Numbered from the stretch's first letter, positions 7,968-18,875 are shown. The stretch is DNA of 39,595 nucleotides from Bacillus timonensis (GCF_004799755.1 NZ_SLUB01000037.1:1-39595); one strand, 5' to 3'. Program-made: numbers and translations. Notes: generated by a model from the sequence alone, not told the origin.

Positions 7968-8369
7968 TTGAAAATTGTAGTAGCATCAACTCCGGAGCAG
8001 GAACATCACATTACGGAGCTAATCGATTACATGTATTCTTCCATCTTTCCAATCTATTTCGAAGATGAGTATATTGGAAAGTTTGAAAAATGGAATGTGT
8101 TAGAACCGAAAGAGGAAGACGTCTACTATAACCGAACATTGGATAAGGCTTTTAAAGTCATATCAAGTCTTCAAGCGCTGATTGCAGTACTAGAAACGAT
8201 TCAAGAAGAGGGCTACCAAGAATACTATGGGGAACTATTTGCAAAGAATGTGCAAATTTTAAATGAGTACGGTTATTTATTTCCGTTTACGATTGAAGAA
8301 TTTCAAAGTGTGAACAATCCTGAAGGTTTAAGTAAATATTCAAAGCCAGCAAATCAATATTTGGCTTAA
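7968..8369 (+). CDS. yhcU: YhcU-like protein (DUF5365)
   Basis: A soluble protein of about 133 residues with no catalytic motif and no membrane segment that I can see. It is acidic and mostly helical by composition, with a core ALIAVLETIQEEGYQEYYGELFAKNVQILNEYGYLFPF. I assign it to the YhcU/DUF5365 family from recollection of the N-terminal MKIVVASTPEQE pattern and from its place between yhcT-like and yhcW-like genes. The function is unknown. TTG 7968 is preferred, with AAGGGTGGG seven bases upstream. GTG 7956 adds four residues and is possible, served by GGAG at 7944. Confidence 0.7.
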   Translation: MKIVVASTPEQEHHITELIDYMYSSIFPIYFEDEYIGKFEKWNVLEPKEEDVYYNRTLDKAFKVISSLQALIAVLETIQEEGYQEYYGELFAKNVQILNEYGYLFPFTIEEFQSVNNPEGLSKYSKPANQYLA

Positions 8370-8400
8370 TACATAAGGCATCATAGCCTTAACGTACAAA

Positions 8401-8438
8401 AAATCCCTGCTCGCTTAAATGTGCAGGGATTTCCTTTT
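8401..8438. terminator. Bidirectional terminator between yhcU-like and thioredoxin-like genes
   Basis: Perfect ten-base stem AAATCCCTGC/GCAGGGATTT (8401-8410, 8423-8432). T-rich sequence follows on both strands, stronger on the minus strand (TTTTTTTG). It serves two convergent genes. Confidence 0.88.
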
Positions 8439-8916
8439 ATTTTGAACTTGCCATTGCGCTTTCAAACCACGTTTTAAATTCATTATGATCTTCGTGATAA
8501 CCGACTAGACGTGAAACTTCCTCACCATTTTCAAAGTGAATTAAAGTTGGGGTATACTCAATTCCGTATTTATTCCAGCCTTCTTCAAACTCCAGGAGGT
8601 TGAATTTCTTTAAATCAAGTCCCATTTCATCTACCATTGGCATGATTACAGGAGTGGTATTTTGACAGTGTACACATGTTGGACTGTAAAAATAAACAGT
8701 CATCGATTCGCCATTTTCTAATTTTGTTTCTAACTCGTCAGGCAGAATTTGATTTTGGTAGTTTGGATCCTCGAGCTGTTTAACTGTTGCAGGATCAAGT
8801 TTTTCTTTTCCGTAAGGATTCCCTTCGGATTTTTGTTTGTTTTGAGTTGTTGTTATAAAGGCAAGTCCACCAAATAGAACAACGATAACGGCTGTGAAAA
8901 TGATAATTTTTTTCAA
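8437..8916 (-). CDS. Membrane-anchored thioredoxin-like protein (BdbA/ResA-like)
   Basis: An extracytoplasmic thiol-disulfide protein of 159 residues. Residues 1-24 form a hydrophobic signal anchor. The thioredoxin fold carries CVHC (Cys81-Cys84) in YFYSPTCVHCQNTTP and the cis-proline segment YTPTLIHF. A ResA- or BdbA-like partner of DsbB-type BdbC is expected here, because the bdbC-like gene ends two bases upstream of its TTG start (8916). The ribosome site GAAGGGA lies inside the end of that gene, so the two are translationally coupled. Whether it acts as oxidant or reductant cannot be read from the motif; the BdbC context favours disulfide formation. Confidence 0.85.
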   Translation of the reverse strand: MKKIIIFTAVIVVLFGGLAFITTTQNKQKSEGNPYGKEKLDPATVKQLEDPNYQNQILPDELETKLENGESMTVYFYSPTCVHCQNTTPVIMPMVDEMGLDLKKFNLLEFEEGWNKYGIEYTPTLIHFENGEEVSRLVGYHEDHNEFKTWFESAMASSK

Positions 8917-8918
8917 AT

Positions 8919-9359
8919 CTATTTCCCTTCTTTCAACGTTTTTAATGTGATAAAGCTAGTAATTGCAATGATTGAAAAACCTATCAAAGCTAAAAAAGGA
9001 ATTGTGACAAAACCAAACCAGTTTATATATTGGCCTGTACAAGGCACAACTCCACAAGCAAGTGAGTTTTCACCAACAGCAGGGACCTTTTGAACTAGGT
9101 AATGGTAGATCGAGATGGAACCACCAATAAGAGAAAGAATAAATGTATAGAGTGCGATGGAGTAGTTCTTTTTTCCAATAGCAATACCCAAAATGATGAC
9201 AAGAGGGTACATAAAAATTCGCTGGTACCAGCATAATTCACATGGGACGAATTTTTGGATTTCAGAAAAATAGAGACTTCCAAGTGTGGATATTAATGCG
9301 GCGGCAAAAGCAATAAATAAATACGTCTCTAGCATCTTTTCGTTTGTTTTAGAGTTCAT
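8919..9359 (-). CDS. bdbC: Disulfide bond formation protein BdbC (DsbB family)
   Basis: A four-TM quinone-linked oxidoreductase that re-oxidises extracytoplasmic thiol oxidases. It has 146 residues. The DsbB signatures are PCELCWYQRI (Cys40-Cys43) in the first loop and a second pair, ACGVVPCTGQYINWFGF (Cys102, Cys107), in the other. Both redox pairs are intact. ATG 9359 is chosen because GAGGGA sits five bases upstream; ATG 9371 would place that site inside the gene. It is first in a two-gene operon with the thioredoxin-like gene. A strong promoter lies at 9392-9420. Confidence 0.9.
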   Translation of the reverse strand: MNSKTNEKMLETYLFIAFAAALISTLGSLYFSEIQKFVPCELCWYQRIFMYPLVIILGIAIGKKNYSIALYTFILSLIGGSISIYHYLVQKVPAVGENSLACGVVPCTGQYINWFGFVTIPFLALIGFSIIAITSFITLKTLKEGK

Positions 9360-9391
9360 CGAATCCCTCATTCCACATAAGTATACTCAAA

Positions 9392-9420
9392 ATTATAGTA
9401 TCACAGTTAGTGATTGTAAA
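9392..9420 (-). promoter_or_regulatory. Sigma-A promoter of the bdbC operon with dyad in spacer
   Basis: On the minus strand, TTTACA, a 17-base spacer and TATAAT (plus-strand 9415-9420 and 9392-9397). The spacer contains the inverted repeat ATCAC-N5-GTGAT (9400-9414), a possible repressor operator. Confidence 0.75.
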
Positions 9421-9484
9421 ATGTAAAATCTTGAAGTGAAGATGTTATTGTGAACAAAATGTGACAAAGCTGACTAAGGAAAAA

Positions 9485-9512
9485 TGGACTTTATTCTATC
9501 TTTCCTTATAAT
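9485..9512 (+). promoter_or_regulatory. Candidate promoter of the HAD phosphatase gene
   Basis: TGGACT (4/6 to the -35 consensus), a 16-base spacer and a perfect TATAAT at 9507-9512, about 33 bases before the TTG start. Confidence 0.55.
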
Positions 9513-9545
9513 AGAAGGTGGATTAGAAGGATAGGAGATGATTTT

Positions 9546-10199
9546 TTGATAAAAGCAGTTATTTTTGATTTTGACGGACTTATATATGATACAGAAACAA
9601 ATGAATACAATGTGTTAAATGAAATCTTTCAAGAGCATGGTTCAGAGCTACCAATGTCTGTATGGGGGAAGGTTATTGGAACGCAAGCGGGATTCAATGC
9701 CCTTACATATTTAGAAGAACAAATTGGGAAGAAGATTGACCATAAGGAATTAACGAAGCTAAGACGGGACCGGTTTAATGAGAGAATGAAAAACGAAGGA
9801 CCTTTGCCTGGTGTTGAAGAGTATCTATCAGCCGCCAAGAAAGCAGGCTTAAAAATTGGTCTAGCATCAAGTTCTGACTATGAGTGGGTTTCTACTCATT
9901 TAAAAAATCTTTGCTTGTTCGATTACTTTGAGTGTATTCGGACCTCTGATGACGTTGAAAAGGTAAAGCCAGACCCGACCCTATATTTAGAGGCAGCCAA
10001 ATGCTTAGGTGTGAAACCAGAGGAGTGTCTAGTCTTTGAAGACTCCGCAAATGGTGCGCTAGCAGCGAAACGTGCCGGAATGTATTGTGTAATTGTCCCG
10101 AACGAAGTGACGAAGGATTTGGATTTCTGTGAAGTTGATCATCGATTGGAGTCGATGGCTGCGGTTGAATTACATGAACTAATCGAAAAAATAAAGTAA
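9546..10199 (+). CDS. yhcW: HAD superfamily phosphatase, beta-phosphoglucomutase-like (YhcW-like)
   Basis: A cytoplasmic phosphatase or phosphomutase of 217 residues. HAD motif I is DFDGLIYDTE (Asp8, Asp10). Motif II is the serine in LASSSDYEW. Motif III is Lys141 in EKVKPDP. Motif IV is FEDSANG (Glu165, Asp166). The helical cap between motifs I and II makes it subclass IA, like phosphoglycolate phosphatase and beta-PGM. As recalled, B. subtilis yhcW occupies this position upstream of the glp genes. TTG 9546 is chosen because AGGAG lies eight bases upstream and no ATG is in frame nearby. The substrate is unknown. Confidence 0.85.
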   Translation: MIKAVIFDFDGLIYDTETNEYNVLNEIFQEHGSELPMSVWGKVIGTQAGFNALTYLEEQIGKKIDHKELTKLRRDRFNERMKNEGPLPGVEEYLSAAKKAGLKIGLASSSDYEWVSTHLKNLCLFDYFECIRTSDDVEKVKPDPTLYLEAAKCLGVKPEECLVFEDSANGALAAKRAGMYCVIVPNEVTKDLDFCEVDHRLESMAAVELHELIEKIK

Positions 10200-10205
10200 A
10201 ACTTT

Positions 10206-10255
10206 AAAAACCACAATCGATATCCATAACAGATATCGATTGTGGTTTTTCTTTT
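10206..10255. terminator. Bidirectional terminator with a 19-bp perfect stem
   Basis: Arms at 10206-10224 and 10232-10250 are perfectly complementary over 19 bases (core CCACAATCGATATC), with loop CATAACA. T-runs follow on both strands. It separates the convergent HAD and HPr-like genes. Confidence 0.9.
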
Positions 10256-10261
10256 TAAGTA

Positions 10262-10507
10262 TTAGATGAATGTCTTAATCCACTCAAATGCTTCCTCTTC
10301 ATCCGGGCCGTCAACACGAACCGTTATGACCTGCCCTTCTCGGATAGCAGCTCCCATTAGACCCAACAGACTTTTAGCGTTATAGGATCTATTTTTTAAA
10401 AGAAATTCTACATCACTTGTGAATTCACTTAATTTCTGTACCAATTCTCCGGCTGGCTTCGCATGTAGTCCTTCCTTAATGGTTACGGTAACTTCTTTTT
10501 CAATCAA
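10262..10507 (-). CDS. HPr family phosphocarrier protein (paralogue)
   Basis: An 81-residue HPr-fold protein. His15 in GLHAKPA, the residue phosphorylated by enzyme I, is present. Ser46 in YNAKSLLGLMG, the HPr kinase site, is also present. Having both separates it from Crh, which lacks His15. Residue 17, normally Arg next to the active histidine, is Lys here. It is not beside ptsI, so it is likely a second HPr and not PtsH. It is divergent from glycerol kinase, a known target of HPr phosphorylation in Firmicutes. TTG 10507 is the start, with AAGGAG nine bases upstream. A role in catabolite control or GlpK activation is inferred. Confidence 0.87.
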   Translation of the reverse strand: MIEKEVTVTIKEGLHAKPAGELVQKLSEFTSDVEFLLKNRSYNAKSLLGLMGAAIREGQVITVRVDGPDEEEAFEWIKTFI

Positions 10508-10606
10508 ATCATTCCACTCCTTACAAGAGTAATTTTCAAACGACCATTACTACATTTATTCTGGGAAACTATTTTTAGACCTAAAAAATCCTGCCTCCCG
10601 AGCTAG

Positions 10607-12157
<1,551 letters not shown>

Positions 12158-12162
12158 AGATA

Positions 12163-12260
12163 TGCTATAATAAAGATAAGTTAATCATTCGGTAGGAGAT
12201 TGGGAGAGACCGCAGAAGCATTGTCACGATTTGTGCAATGTCTTTTGTGGTCTCTTTTTT
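12163..12260 (+). promoter_or_regulatory. glpD promoter and leader attenuator (GlpP-type antitermination)
   Basis: An extended -10 TGCTATAAT (12163-12171) is followed by about 90 bases holding a strong terminator: AGAGACC/GGTCTCT (12205-12211, 12249-12255) with an inner stem CATTG..CAC/GTG-CAATG (12219-12240), then TTTTTT. Only after this come AAGGAG and the glpD ATG. In B. subtilis the glpD leader terminator is overridden by GlpP with glycerol-3-phosphate; the same logic is inferred here. The hairpin also ends glpK transcripts. Confidence 0.75.
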
Positions 12261-12286
12261 TCTACCTCTTTTAAGGAGTGGAGATT

Positions 12287-13960
12287 ATGACAAAGTTCTC
12301 AGGTTTAGATAGAAGCTCTATTTTAGCGGAGATGGAAAAAGAAGTTCAGGACTTATTCATTATTGGTGGAGGAATCACGGGTGCTGGAATTGCACTTGAC
12401 GCTTCAACTCGCGGACTTAGAACGGGTCTTGTTGAAATGCAGGACTTTGCAGCCGGAACATCAAGCCGTTCCACAAAGCTTGTGCATGGCGGGCTTCGCT
12501 ATTTAAAACAATTTGAAGTCGGTTTAGTAGCAGAGGTAGGGAAAGAAAGAGCAATCGTGTATGAGAATGGTCCACATGTAACAACCCCTGAATGGATGCT
12601 GTTGCCACTCCATAAGGGAGGTACATTTGGAAAATTTTCAACCTCCATTGGGCTTCGCGTTTACGATTTTTTGGCAGGAGTAAAGAGGTCAGAAAGAAGA
12701 TCAATGTTAAATGCAGAGGAAACACTAGCAAAGGAACCGCTCATTAAGAAGGAAGGACTAAAAGGTGGCGGCTATTATGTTGAGTATCGAACAGATGATG
12801 CACGTCTAACCATTGAGGTTATGAAAAAGGCTATTGAAAAAGGGGCAAAAGCAGTCAATTATGCCAAAGTAGAATCCTTTATTTATGAAAATGAAAAAGT
12901 AAAAGGGGTAAACGTGGTTGACCAATTGACTGGTAAAGAATATAAGATTTTTGCAAGGAAAATTGTAAATGCAACAGGACCTTGGGTTGATAAAATGCGT
13001 GAAGCAGACAATTCTAAAAAAGGCAAAGTCTTAAGGCTCACGAAAGGTGTCCATATCGTCATTGACCAATCCAAGTTTCCTTTAAAGCAAGCCGTTTACT
13101 ACGATACTCCAGACGGACGGATGGTGTTCGCAATCCCACGTGACGGAAAGACATACGTCGGAACTACGGATACATTTTATGACAAAGATGCGGCTCACCC
13201 GACAGTTACAACTGGGGATCGTACGTATTTAATTAACACCATTAACTACATGTTCCCGACTGTAAAAGTAAAGGATTGTGATATAGAATCCAGTTGGGCC
13301 GGAGTACGTCCACTGATTTATGAAGAAGGAAAGGATCCTTCTGAAATTTCACGTAAAGATGAAATCTGGGTTTCCGATTCTGGTTTAATCACGATTGCAG
13401 GTGGAAAATTAACCGGTTACCGCAAAATGGCTGAAACCGTAGTAGATAAAGTAGGCAAGCTTTTAGCGGAGGAAGATTATAGAGATGGTCTAAACCCTTG
13501 TCAAACAAAGGATATTCCTATATCTGGTGGAAATATTGGCGGGTCTAAAAATTATCCAGGGTTTGTCGCAGAGAATGTGAAGCAATTAGTAAATGAGTTC
13601 GAGTTCACTCATGAGGAAGCAGAAAAACTAACACGATTATATGGTTCAAATATTGATACTGTGAAAGAGATTATGAAGGAATCTAAGGATAAAGCAAATG
13701 AAATTGGCCTGCCACAACCAATCCTTGCATCCCTTGAATATGGACTGCAGTATGAAATGGTTACTAAACCAATTGATTTCCTCGTTCGTCGAACCGGTGC
13801 CATGTTCTTCAATATTGAGTGGGTCAACCATTGGAAAAAACAGATTGTGGCATACATGGCAGAGCGGTTTAACTGGACTGAAGATGAAAAACAAGGCTAC
13901 GAAGCTGAGGTCGAGTTTTATATTAAAGATGCAACCGAGCCAAGTGGAGAAGATATGTAA
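12287..13960 (+). CDS. glpD: Aerobic glycerol-3-phosphate dehydrogenase
   Basis: An FAD-dependent, membrane-associated enzyme that oxidises glycerol-3-phosphate to dihydroxyacetone phosphate and feeds electrons to menaquinone. From ATG 12287 it has 557 residues, close to other Bacillus GlpD proteins. The dinucleotide motif [15 protein letters not shown] (25-39) is followed by the family block [19 protein letters not shown]. The substrate-domain markers [16 protein letters not shown] and [10 protein letters not shown] are also present, with a helical C-terminal cap domain. ATG 12287 is placed eight bases after AAGGAG; GTG 12278 overlaps that ribosome site. With glpK it forms the glycerol catabolic pair. 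Confidence 0.96.
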   Translation: MTKFSGLDRSSILAEMEKEVQDLFIIGGGITGAGIALDASTRGLRTGLVEMQDFAAGTSSRSTKLVHGGLRYLKQFEVGLVAEVGKERAIVYENGPHVTTPEWMLLPLHKGGTFGKFSTSIGLRVYDFLAGVKRSERRSMLNAEETLAKEPLIKKEGLKGGGYYVEYRTDDARLTIEVMKKAIEKGAKAVNYAKVESFIYENEKVKGVNVVDQLTGKEYKIFARKIVNATGPWVDKMREADNSKKGKVLRLTKGVHIVIDQSKFPLKQAVYYDTPDGRMVFAIPRDGKTYVGTTDTFYDKDAAHPTVTTGDRTYLINTINYMFPTVKVKDCDIESSWAGVRPLIYEEGKDPSEISRKDEIWVSDSGLITIAGGKLTGYRKMAETVVDKVGKLLAEEDYRDGLNPCQTKDIPISGGNIGGSKNYPGFVAENVKQLVNEFEFTHEEAEKLTRLYGSNIDTVKEIMKESKDKANEIGLPQPILASLEYGLQYEMVTKPIDFLVRRTGAMFFNIEWVNHWKKQIVAYMAERFNWTEDEKQGYEAEVEFYIKDATEPSGEDM

Positions 13961-13988
13961 CAGACGGAGAAATCCGTCTGTTTTTTTT
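13961..13988 (+). terminator. Terminator of glpD
   Basis: CAGACGGA-GAAA-TCCGTCTG, a perfect eight-base stem capped by a GAAA tetraloop, followed by eight T residues. It starts directly after the stop codon. Confidence 0.95.
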
Positions 13989-14094
13989 ATAAGGGGCTAG
14001 TGAATCAGAAATCAATCATTTGGCGATATACCGCAATAGATTATTTCAAAATGTAAATCTGTCAGTAAAAAACAGTCTTTTTCCTCATTTTTAT

Positions 14095-14121
14095 TTGAAA
14101 TTGTACAATCTGTGATAAAAT
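14095..14121 (+). promoter_or_regulatory. Candidate promoter of pgcA
   Basis: TTGAAA (14095-14100) and an extended -10 TGATAAAAT (14113-14121). The 15-base spacer is short, but the TG extension can compensate. It lies about 90 bases before the ATG. Confidence 0.45.
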
Positions 14122-14210
14122 GAATTGGAAATGAACAGGATTTTATATAGAATAAATAAAAGATAAAACCAACATTAAGATTACAACTGAAAACGGGAGG
14201 TTCATTGTAT

Positions 14211-15941
14211 ATGAGCTGGATGGAAAAGTATAACCAATGGTTAAACATGCCAGGGTTAGATCAAGAAATCAAAAATGCATTACTTGAAAAGAAGGACAAT
14301 CAAAAAGAACTTGAAGATTGCTTTTATAAAAACCTCGAGTTTGGAACTGGTGGAATGCGTGGAGAAATCGGACCAGGGACAAACCGGATGAACCTATATA
14401 CAGTAAGAAAGGCTTCAGCAGGGCTTGCAGCCTTTATCGAATCCTACGGGGAAGAAGCAAAACGTCGTGGGGTTGCCATTGCATTTGACTCTCGTCATAA
14501 ATCACCTGAATTTGCAATGGAGGCAGCGAAAACCCTTGCTTCACAAGGAATTCAAACGTATGTCTTTGACGAGCTCCGACCAACACCAGAACTATCTTAT
14601 GCAGTTCGTCATCTAAATGCTTTTTCTGGAATCGTAGTGACAGCGAGTCACAACCCACCAGAATATAATGGCTATAAGGTATACGGTTCTGATGGTGGAC
14701 AACTACCACCTGAAGCTGCTGATATGGTCATTGAAAAAGTAAATGCCATCGAAAATGAGCTTGAGTTAAAGGTAGGCAGCGAGGAAGAATTAAAGGCTTC
14801 TGGACTTATTCAAATCATTGGTACTGAAATCGATAATGCCTATACTGAAAAACTAAAGACAATCTCGCTTAACCCTGAACTTTCACAGGTTGGCGTTAAA
14901 GTTGTGTTTACGCCACTTCATGGAACAGCGAACAAACCAGTCCGTAACGGTTTAAAAGCTTTTGGCTACGAGAATGTGACAGTCGTAAAAGAACAAGAGC
15001 TTCCAGATCCAAATTTCTCAACTGTGAAATCACCTAACCCGGAAGAACATGCAGCATTCGAACTAGCGATTAAAGAGGGGAACAAGATCGGTGCTGACAT
15101 TTTAATCGGTACGGACCCTGATGCAGACCGTTTAGGGGTTGCTGTAAAAGATGATAAAGGTGAATATGTTGTCTTAACGGGTAACCAAACAGGGGCTATT
15201 TTACTTCACTACATTTTGTCTGAAAAGAAAAAGCAAGCGATCCTCCCTGAAAATGGAGTGGTCCTAAAGACAATCGTAACGTCTGAAATTGGACGTGAAA
15301 TTGCCAAATCATTTGGTCTTGATACAGTAGATACCCTTACAGGATTCAAATTTATCGGTGAAAAAATCAAAGAGTACGAAAATACTGGAGAATATAAATT
15401 CCAATTTGGTTATGAAGAAAGCTATGGCTATCTAATTGGAGATTTTGTTCGTGATAAGGATGCTGTCCAAGCTGCTTTATTAGCGATTGAAGTTTGTGCA
15501 TATTATAAAAACAAAGGCATGACGATGTATGAAGGCTTAATCGAGATTTTTGAGAAATATGGCTATTATCGTGAAGGCCTTGAATCCTTAACATTAAAAG
15601 GAAAAGAAGGTGCAGAGCAGATCAACAGTCTCCTTGCAAGCTTCCGAAGTGAACCACCAACAGTTGTTGCGGGTCGAAAGGTCATTCGCATTGAAGACTA
15701 TAAGGAAAGTGTTCGCACAAATGTGATGGAAGGTCAAAAAGAGGAAATTAAGCTTCCTAAATCAAATGTGTTAAAATACTTCCTTGAAGATGGTTCATGG
15801 TTCTGCTTACGTCCATCTGGAACAGAGCCAAAAGTGAAATTTTACTTTGGTGTTAAAGGAAATTCTTTAACAGACAGCCAGAAAGTGTTAAATGATATTT
15901 CTTCTGATGTCATGGAACAAGTTCATCATACATTAAAATAA
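14211..15941 (+). CDS. pgcA: Alpha-phosphoglucomutase (YhxB/PgcA)
   Basis: Interconverts glucose-6-phosphate and glucose-1-phosphate, supplying UDP-glucose for glucolipids and wall teichoic acid glucosylation. It has 576 residues in four alpha-D-phosphohexomutase domains. The active serine lies in [15 protein letters not shown]. The metal loop is [10 protein letters not shown]. The sugar-binding loop is FGYEESYGY. The phosphate-binding C-terminal loop is [13 protein letters not shown]. It reads as a close match, from memory, to B. subtilis PgcA, which also follows glpD. GGGAGG at 14195 fits ATG 14211 at ten bases; TTG 14205 would be only four bases away. Confidence 0.94.
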   Translation: MSWMEKYNQWLNMPGLDQEIKNALLEKKDNQKELEDCFYKNLEFGTGGMRGEIGPGTNRMNLYTVRKASAGLAAFIESYGEEAKRRGVAIAFDSRHKSPEFAMEAAKTLASQGIQTYVFDELRPTPELSYAVRHLNAFSGIVVTASHNPPEYNGYKVYGSDGGQLPPEAADMVIEKVNAIENELELKVGSEEELKASGLIQIIGTEIDNAYTEKLKTISLNPELSQVGVKVVFTPLHGTANKPVRNGLKAFGYENVTVVKEQELPDPNFSTVKSPNPEEHAAFELAIKEGNKIGADILIGTDPDADRLGVAVKDDKGEYVVLTGNQTGAILLHYILSEKKKQAILPENGVVLKTIVTSEIGREIAKSFGLDTVDTLTGFKFIGEKIKEYENTGEYKFQFGYEESYGYLIGDFVRDKDAVQAALLAIEVCAYYKNKGMTMYEGLIEIFEKYGYYREGLESLTLKGKEGAEQINSLLASFRSEPPTVVAGRKVIRIEDYKESVRTNVMEGQKEEIKLPKSNVLKYFLEDGSWFCLRPSGTEPKVKFYFGVKGNSLTDSQKVLNDISSDVMEQVHHTLK

Positions 15942-15967
15942 AAACAAGGCCCTTGGGGTCTTGTTTT
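15942..15967 (+). terminator. Terminator of pgcA
   Basis: AAACAAGGCC pairs with GGTCTTGTTT (one G-U pair) around a short loop, followed by further T residues. Confidence 0.85.
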
Positions 15968-15975
15968 TTATGTAA

Positions 15976-16001
15976 TAAGTGGGGGATTTTCCCCCCACTT
16001 A
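15976..16001 (-). terminator. Hairpin overlapping the yhdB stop codon
   Basis: TAAGTGGGGG/CCCCCACTTA, a perfect ten-base stem with a six-base loop, overlaps the stop codon of the minus-strand yhdB-like gene. On that strand no good T-run follows directly, so it may act with the adjacent pgcA terminator. Confidence 0.6.
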
Positions 16002-16238
16002 CATATGAGCAGCTAATTCTTCCATGCTTTCTGAAGATGCATGGTCAATATAGCGGAGTAAAGAATATAACTGTCGTTCGATGATGGAGTAGTCTTTTTC
16101 AAAATTATAAGCATGTAAAAAGTGTTCGATTTTTTTCGAAAGGAAATCATCCTTTGTTCGAACCATTAATATAAGAAGGTTGTCCCACTGAGAACGATGT
16201 GTGTAGTAAAGTGCTTTGTCGTAATCTACGGTATTCAC
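15999..16238 (-). CDS. yhdB: YhdB-like small protein
   Basis: A soluble 79-residue protein of unknown function, with a conserved-looking core YYTHRSQWDNLLILMVRTKDDFLSKKIEHFLHAYNFEKD. It has no membrane segment and no metal motif. Length, sequence pattern and position next to a yhdC-like gene fit B. subtilis YhdB, recognised from memory. GTG 16238 is preceded by AGGAGGG at six bases, a strong site. It is divergent from the yhdC-like gene and convergent with pgcA. Confidence 0.75.
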   Translation of the reverse strand: MNTVDYDKALYYTHRSQWDNLLILMVRTKDDFLSKKIEHFLHAYNFEKDYSIIERQLYSLLRYIDHASSESMEELAAHM

Positions 16239-16438
16239 TGCTTTCCCTCCTCTTTAGGAGTTGATTATAGTTTGTGGAGAAAACTAAATTTTTCTCAGTG
16301 TAAATCTTGGACAAGAAGCCAAAACAATTATGAATACATAAATTTAGAGATTTTTTTACCATTGGAAAAAATAAAATGACTAAATTCTCTCGTAAAAGCG
16401 CAAAATACAATTGATTTTTACATAGGAGGTCAAGCTCA

Positions 16439-16795
16439 GTGATAAAAAAAGTATGGATTTCAACTCTCTGTAGTATGTTTCTTTTAGCAGGCGGCAGTTT
16501 CGTAAGTGCGCAACAGAAGCCACCTCAAAAACCGCCACAGCAGGAACAACCAATGCCATCTGACTACGAAAAGTGGGGAAAGATTGCTGTTGAATTGGCA
16601 AAACTAAATTATCCAGACGGCAGGATCATTGACTATCAATATAAAGGACGGGAAAAAATCACGGATAAGCAATGGAAGGATACGTTTGAGTTAAAAATCC
16701 AAACAAAAGATCGTACGTTTACAGCGAAGGTTATGATCTTGTTTAATCCGCAGACAGAATCTCTTTTATCCTTAAGTATTGAAGAAGTGAAGTAG
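16439..16795 (+). CDS. yhdC: Secreted DUF3889 protein (YhdC-like)
   Basis: A 118-residue exported protein. An N-terminal signal peptide (KKVWISTLCSMFLLAGGSFVSAQQ) probably cleaves after SAQ or VSA. A proline/glutamine-rich linker (KPPQKPPQQEQPMP) follows. The rest is the DUF3889 domain, with YEKWGKIAVELAKLNYPDGRIIDYQYKGRE and a beta-rich end. The function is unknown; cell-envelope localisation is inferred. GTG 16439 lies eight bases after AGGAGGT. It sits between yhdB and spoVR, as recalled for B. subtilis. Confidence 0.82.
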   Translation: MIKKVWISTLCSMFLLAGGSFVSAQQKPPQKPPQQEQPMPSDYEKWGKIAVELAKLNYPDGRIIDYQYKGREKITDKQWKDTFELKIQTKDRTFTAKVMILFNPQTESLLSLSIEEVK

Positions 16796-16802
16796 GAGAA
16801 TC

Positions 16803-16826
16803 GGCCACATTTTTTGTGGCCTTTTA
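16803..16826 (+). terminator. Terminator of yhdC-like gene
   Basis: GGCCACA/TGTGGCC, a seven-base perfect stem (16803-16809, 16815-16821) with a T-only loop, followed by TTTT. Confidence 0.88.
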
Positions 16827-16918
16827 ACGTTAAAAACATATAACATTAATATCCCCCATTCATCATTTTAGAAGATTCCTCATAAATTGTGATAAGGACG
16901 AAAAGGGGGAGATCAACT

Positions 16919-18331
16919 GTGAGAGATTCGGACCGTCAGGCACTCGAATATGCAATTGATGAAATTACAGAAATTGCAGAAGGATTTGGGCTTGATTTTT
17001 ATCCAATGAGATACGAAATTTGTCCTGCGGATATCATTTATACATTCGGGGCTTACGGAATGCCAACGCGTTTTTCCCATTGGAGTTTTGGAAAGCAATT
17101 TTATCGAATGAAGCTACAGTATGATTTAGGTTTAAGTAAAATTTACGAGCTTGTCATCAATTCTGACCCATGTTATGCGTTTTTGCTTGACTCCAATTCC
17201 CTCATTCAAAACAAGTTAATCGTTGCTCACGTACTTGCTCACTGTGATTTTTTTAAAAATAATTTTCGTTTTAGCAATACAAAACGAGATATGGTCGAAA
17301 GCATGGCGGCAACAGCTGAGCGGGTAAAACATTATGAGCATTTATACGGAAAACGTGAGGTGGAGAATTTTTTAGATGCTATATTGGCGATACAAGAGCA
17401 TATTGACCCATCTCTAATGAGACCAAAGCTTGCATGGAGTCTTGAGGATGAGGAAGAAGAGGAAGTTAAACGAAAGTCGTCTCCTTATGATGATTTATGG
17501 AACTTGGATAAAAAGCCGACAGATGAGAAGCAGATTACTCGAAAGAAAAAGAAATTCCCACCGCAGCCTGAAAAAGATCTTCTTTTATTCATTGAACAGT
17601 ATAGTCGGGAACTTGAGGATTGGCAACGCGATATCTTAACGATGATGCGTGAGGAAATGCTTTACTTCTGGCCACAACTTGAAACAAAGATCATGAACGA
17701 AGGCTGGGCTTCGTATTGGCACCAGCGTATTCTCAGAGAAATGGATCTAACTTCTGATGAAGCAATTGAGTTTGCGAAGCTTAATGCAGGTGTTGTTCAG
17801 CCATCAAAAACAAGCATTAATCCCTATTATTTAGGGTTAAAAGTCTTTGAAGACATCGAAGAACGCTATAATAATCCAACAAAAGAGATGTTAGAGCGCG
17901 GTGTAAAACCTGGATCAGGCCGAGAAAAAATCTTTGAAGTTCGTGAAGTAGAGTCCGATATTTCATTCATTCGAAATTATTTAACAAAGCAATTAGTATT
18001 ACGTGAAGATATGTATCTGTTCCAAAAACAAGGCCGTGATTATAAAATTATTGATAAGCAATGGGAGCAGGTGCGCGATCAGCTTGTAAATATGAGGGTG
18101 AATGGAGGTTTTCCATATATCACCGTCAATGAGGGTGATTATCTAAAAAGTGGAGAGCTCTACTTAAAACACTGGTATGAGGATATTGAGTTAGACTTGA
18201 AATATCTTGAAAAAGTACTGCCATACATTTACCAACTGTGGGGCAGACCTGTCCACATGGAAACCATACTTGAGAATAAAACCGTTGTGTTTACGTATGA
18301 TGGAAAGACGGTGCATAGGAAGTATATCTAA
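16919..18331 (+). CDS. spoVR: Stage V sporulation protein R
   Basis: A cytoplasmic protein of 470 residues, matching B. subtilis SpoVR in length. It is reported to affect spore cortex formation. Family blocks include [64 protein letters not shown] and [30 protein letters not shown]. An acidic linker ([12 protein letters not shown], near residues 175-186) separates two conserved parts. GTG 16919 follows AAGGGGGAG by seven bases. A GTG 30 bases upstream would include the ribosome site and is rejected. It is monocistronic. Confidence 0.95.
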   Translation: MRDSDRQALEYAIDEITEIAEGFGLDFYPMRYEICPADIIYTFGAYGMPTRFSHWSFGKQFYRMKLQYDLGLSKIYELVINSDPCYAFLLDSNSLIQNKLIVAHVLAHCDFFKNNFRFSNTKRDMVESMAATAERVKHYEHLYGKREVENFLDAILAIQEHIDPSLMRPKLAWSLEDEEEEEVKRKSSPYDDLWNLDKKPTDEKQITRKKKKFPPQPEKDLLLFIEQYSRELEDWQRDILTMMREEMLYFWPQLETKIMNEGWASYWHQRILREMDLTSDEAIEFAKLNAGVVQPSKTSINPYYLGLKVFEDIEERYNNPTKEMLERGVKPGSGREKIFEVREVESDISFIRNYLTKQLVLREDMYLFQKQGRDYKIIDKQWEQVRDQLVNMRVNGGFPYITVNEGDYLKSGELYLKHWYEDIELDLKYLEKVLPYIYQLWGRPVHMETILENKTVVFTYDGKTVHRKYI

Positions 18332-18340
18332 GATTGAAGA

Positions 18341-18364
18341 AGCTGCCATTTGGTGGCTTTTTTT
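18341..18364 (+). terminator. Terminator of spoVR
   Basis: AGCTGCC-ATTT-GGTGGCT (two G-U pairs) followed by seven T residues. Confidence 0.8.
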
Positions 18365-18459
18365 GTGTATGTTAAAAGGTTCTGAAAAAGGTGACCTTCT
18401 TCACAGATTTAAAAGGGAAAATGAACTACAATAGAATGAAAATCGGGAGGGGAATAAAA

Positions 18460-18816
18460 GTGGATAGAAAAAACGTACCATTAGTATATTCATGTTCTGG
18501 CTGTTCATCAGCTGCACAAACCGCAAACACAATTGCGATAAAAATGGACCGCGACAATGTTGCAGAAATGTCCTGCATTGCAGGAGTCGGTGGTGATGTC
18601 AAACCCCTTGTTAAAACGGCAAAATCAGGACGTGATATCATAGCAATTGATGGGTGTCCACTCGCATGCTGTAAGCATATTTTAGCAAGACATGATATCG
18701 AAGCAAAGCATCATTTCGTCCTCACAAATTTTGATGTTCCAAAAAGACAACATGAAGATCCAGACCCTCAGCTTACACTACGTACATATAATCAGATTTT
18801 AGAACTAACCCTATAA
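18460..18816 (+). CDS. Putative zinc-binding protein, DGC domain
   Basis: A 118-residue cytoplasmic protein with the cysteine pattern of the DGC domain family: YSCSGCSSAAQ near the N-terminus, SCIAGVGGD in the middle, the name-giving DGC in IDGCPLACCKH, and a following histidine-rich stretch (EAKHHF). Six cysteines suggest metal binding, probably zinc. No enzymatic role is established. GTG 18460 has GGGAGGGG seven bases upstream; longer in-frame starts lack such a site. It lies between terminators at 18341 and 18830, so it is a single-gene unit. Confidence 0.83.
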   Translation: MDRKNVPLVYSCSGCSSAAQTANTIAIKMDRDNVAEMSCIAGVGGDVKPLVKTAKSGRDIIAIDGCPLACCKHILARHDIEAKHHFVLTNFDVPKRQHEDPDPQLTLRTYNQILELTL

Positions 18817-18829
18817 TTTTTAGCCATTG

Positions 18830-18875
18830 AGGCAGTTAGTCTTTTCAAGGAAAAGGACTAACTGCCTTTTTTTTG
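18830..18875 (+). terminator. Terminator of the DGC gene
   Basis: Perfect 12-base stem with arms AGGCAGTTAGTC and GACTAACTGCCT (18830-18841, 18856-18867), followed by a run of at least seven T residues. Confidence 0.93.

Noticed and set aside
10262-10507. Crh (catabolite repression HPr)
   Set aside because: Crh lacks the His15 phosphorylation site; this protein has His15 as well as Ser46, so it is called an HPr paralogue.
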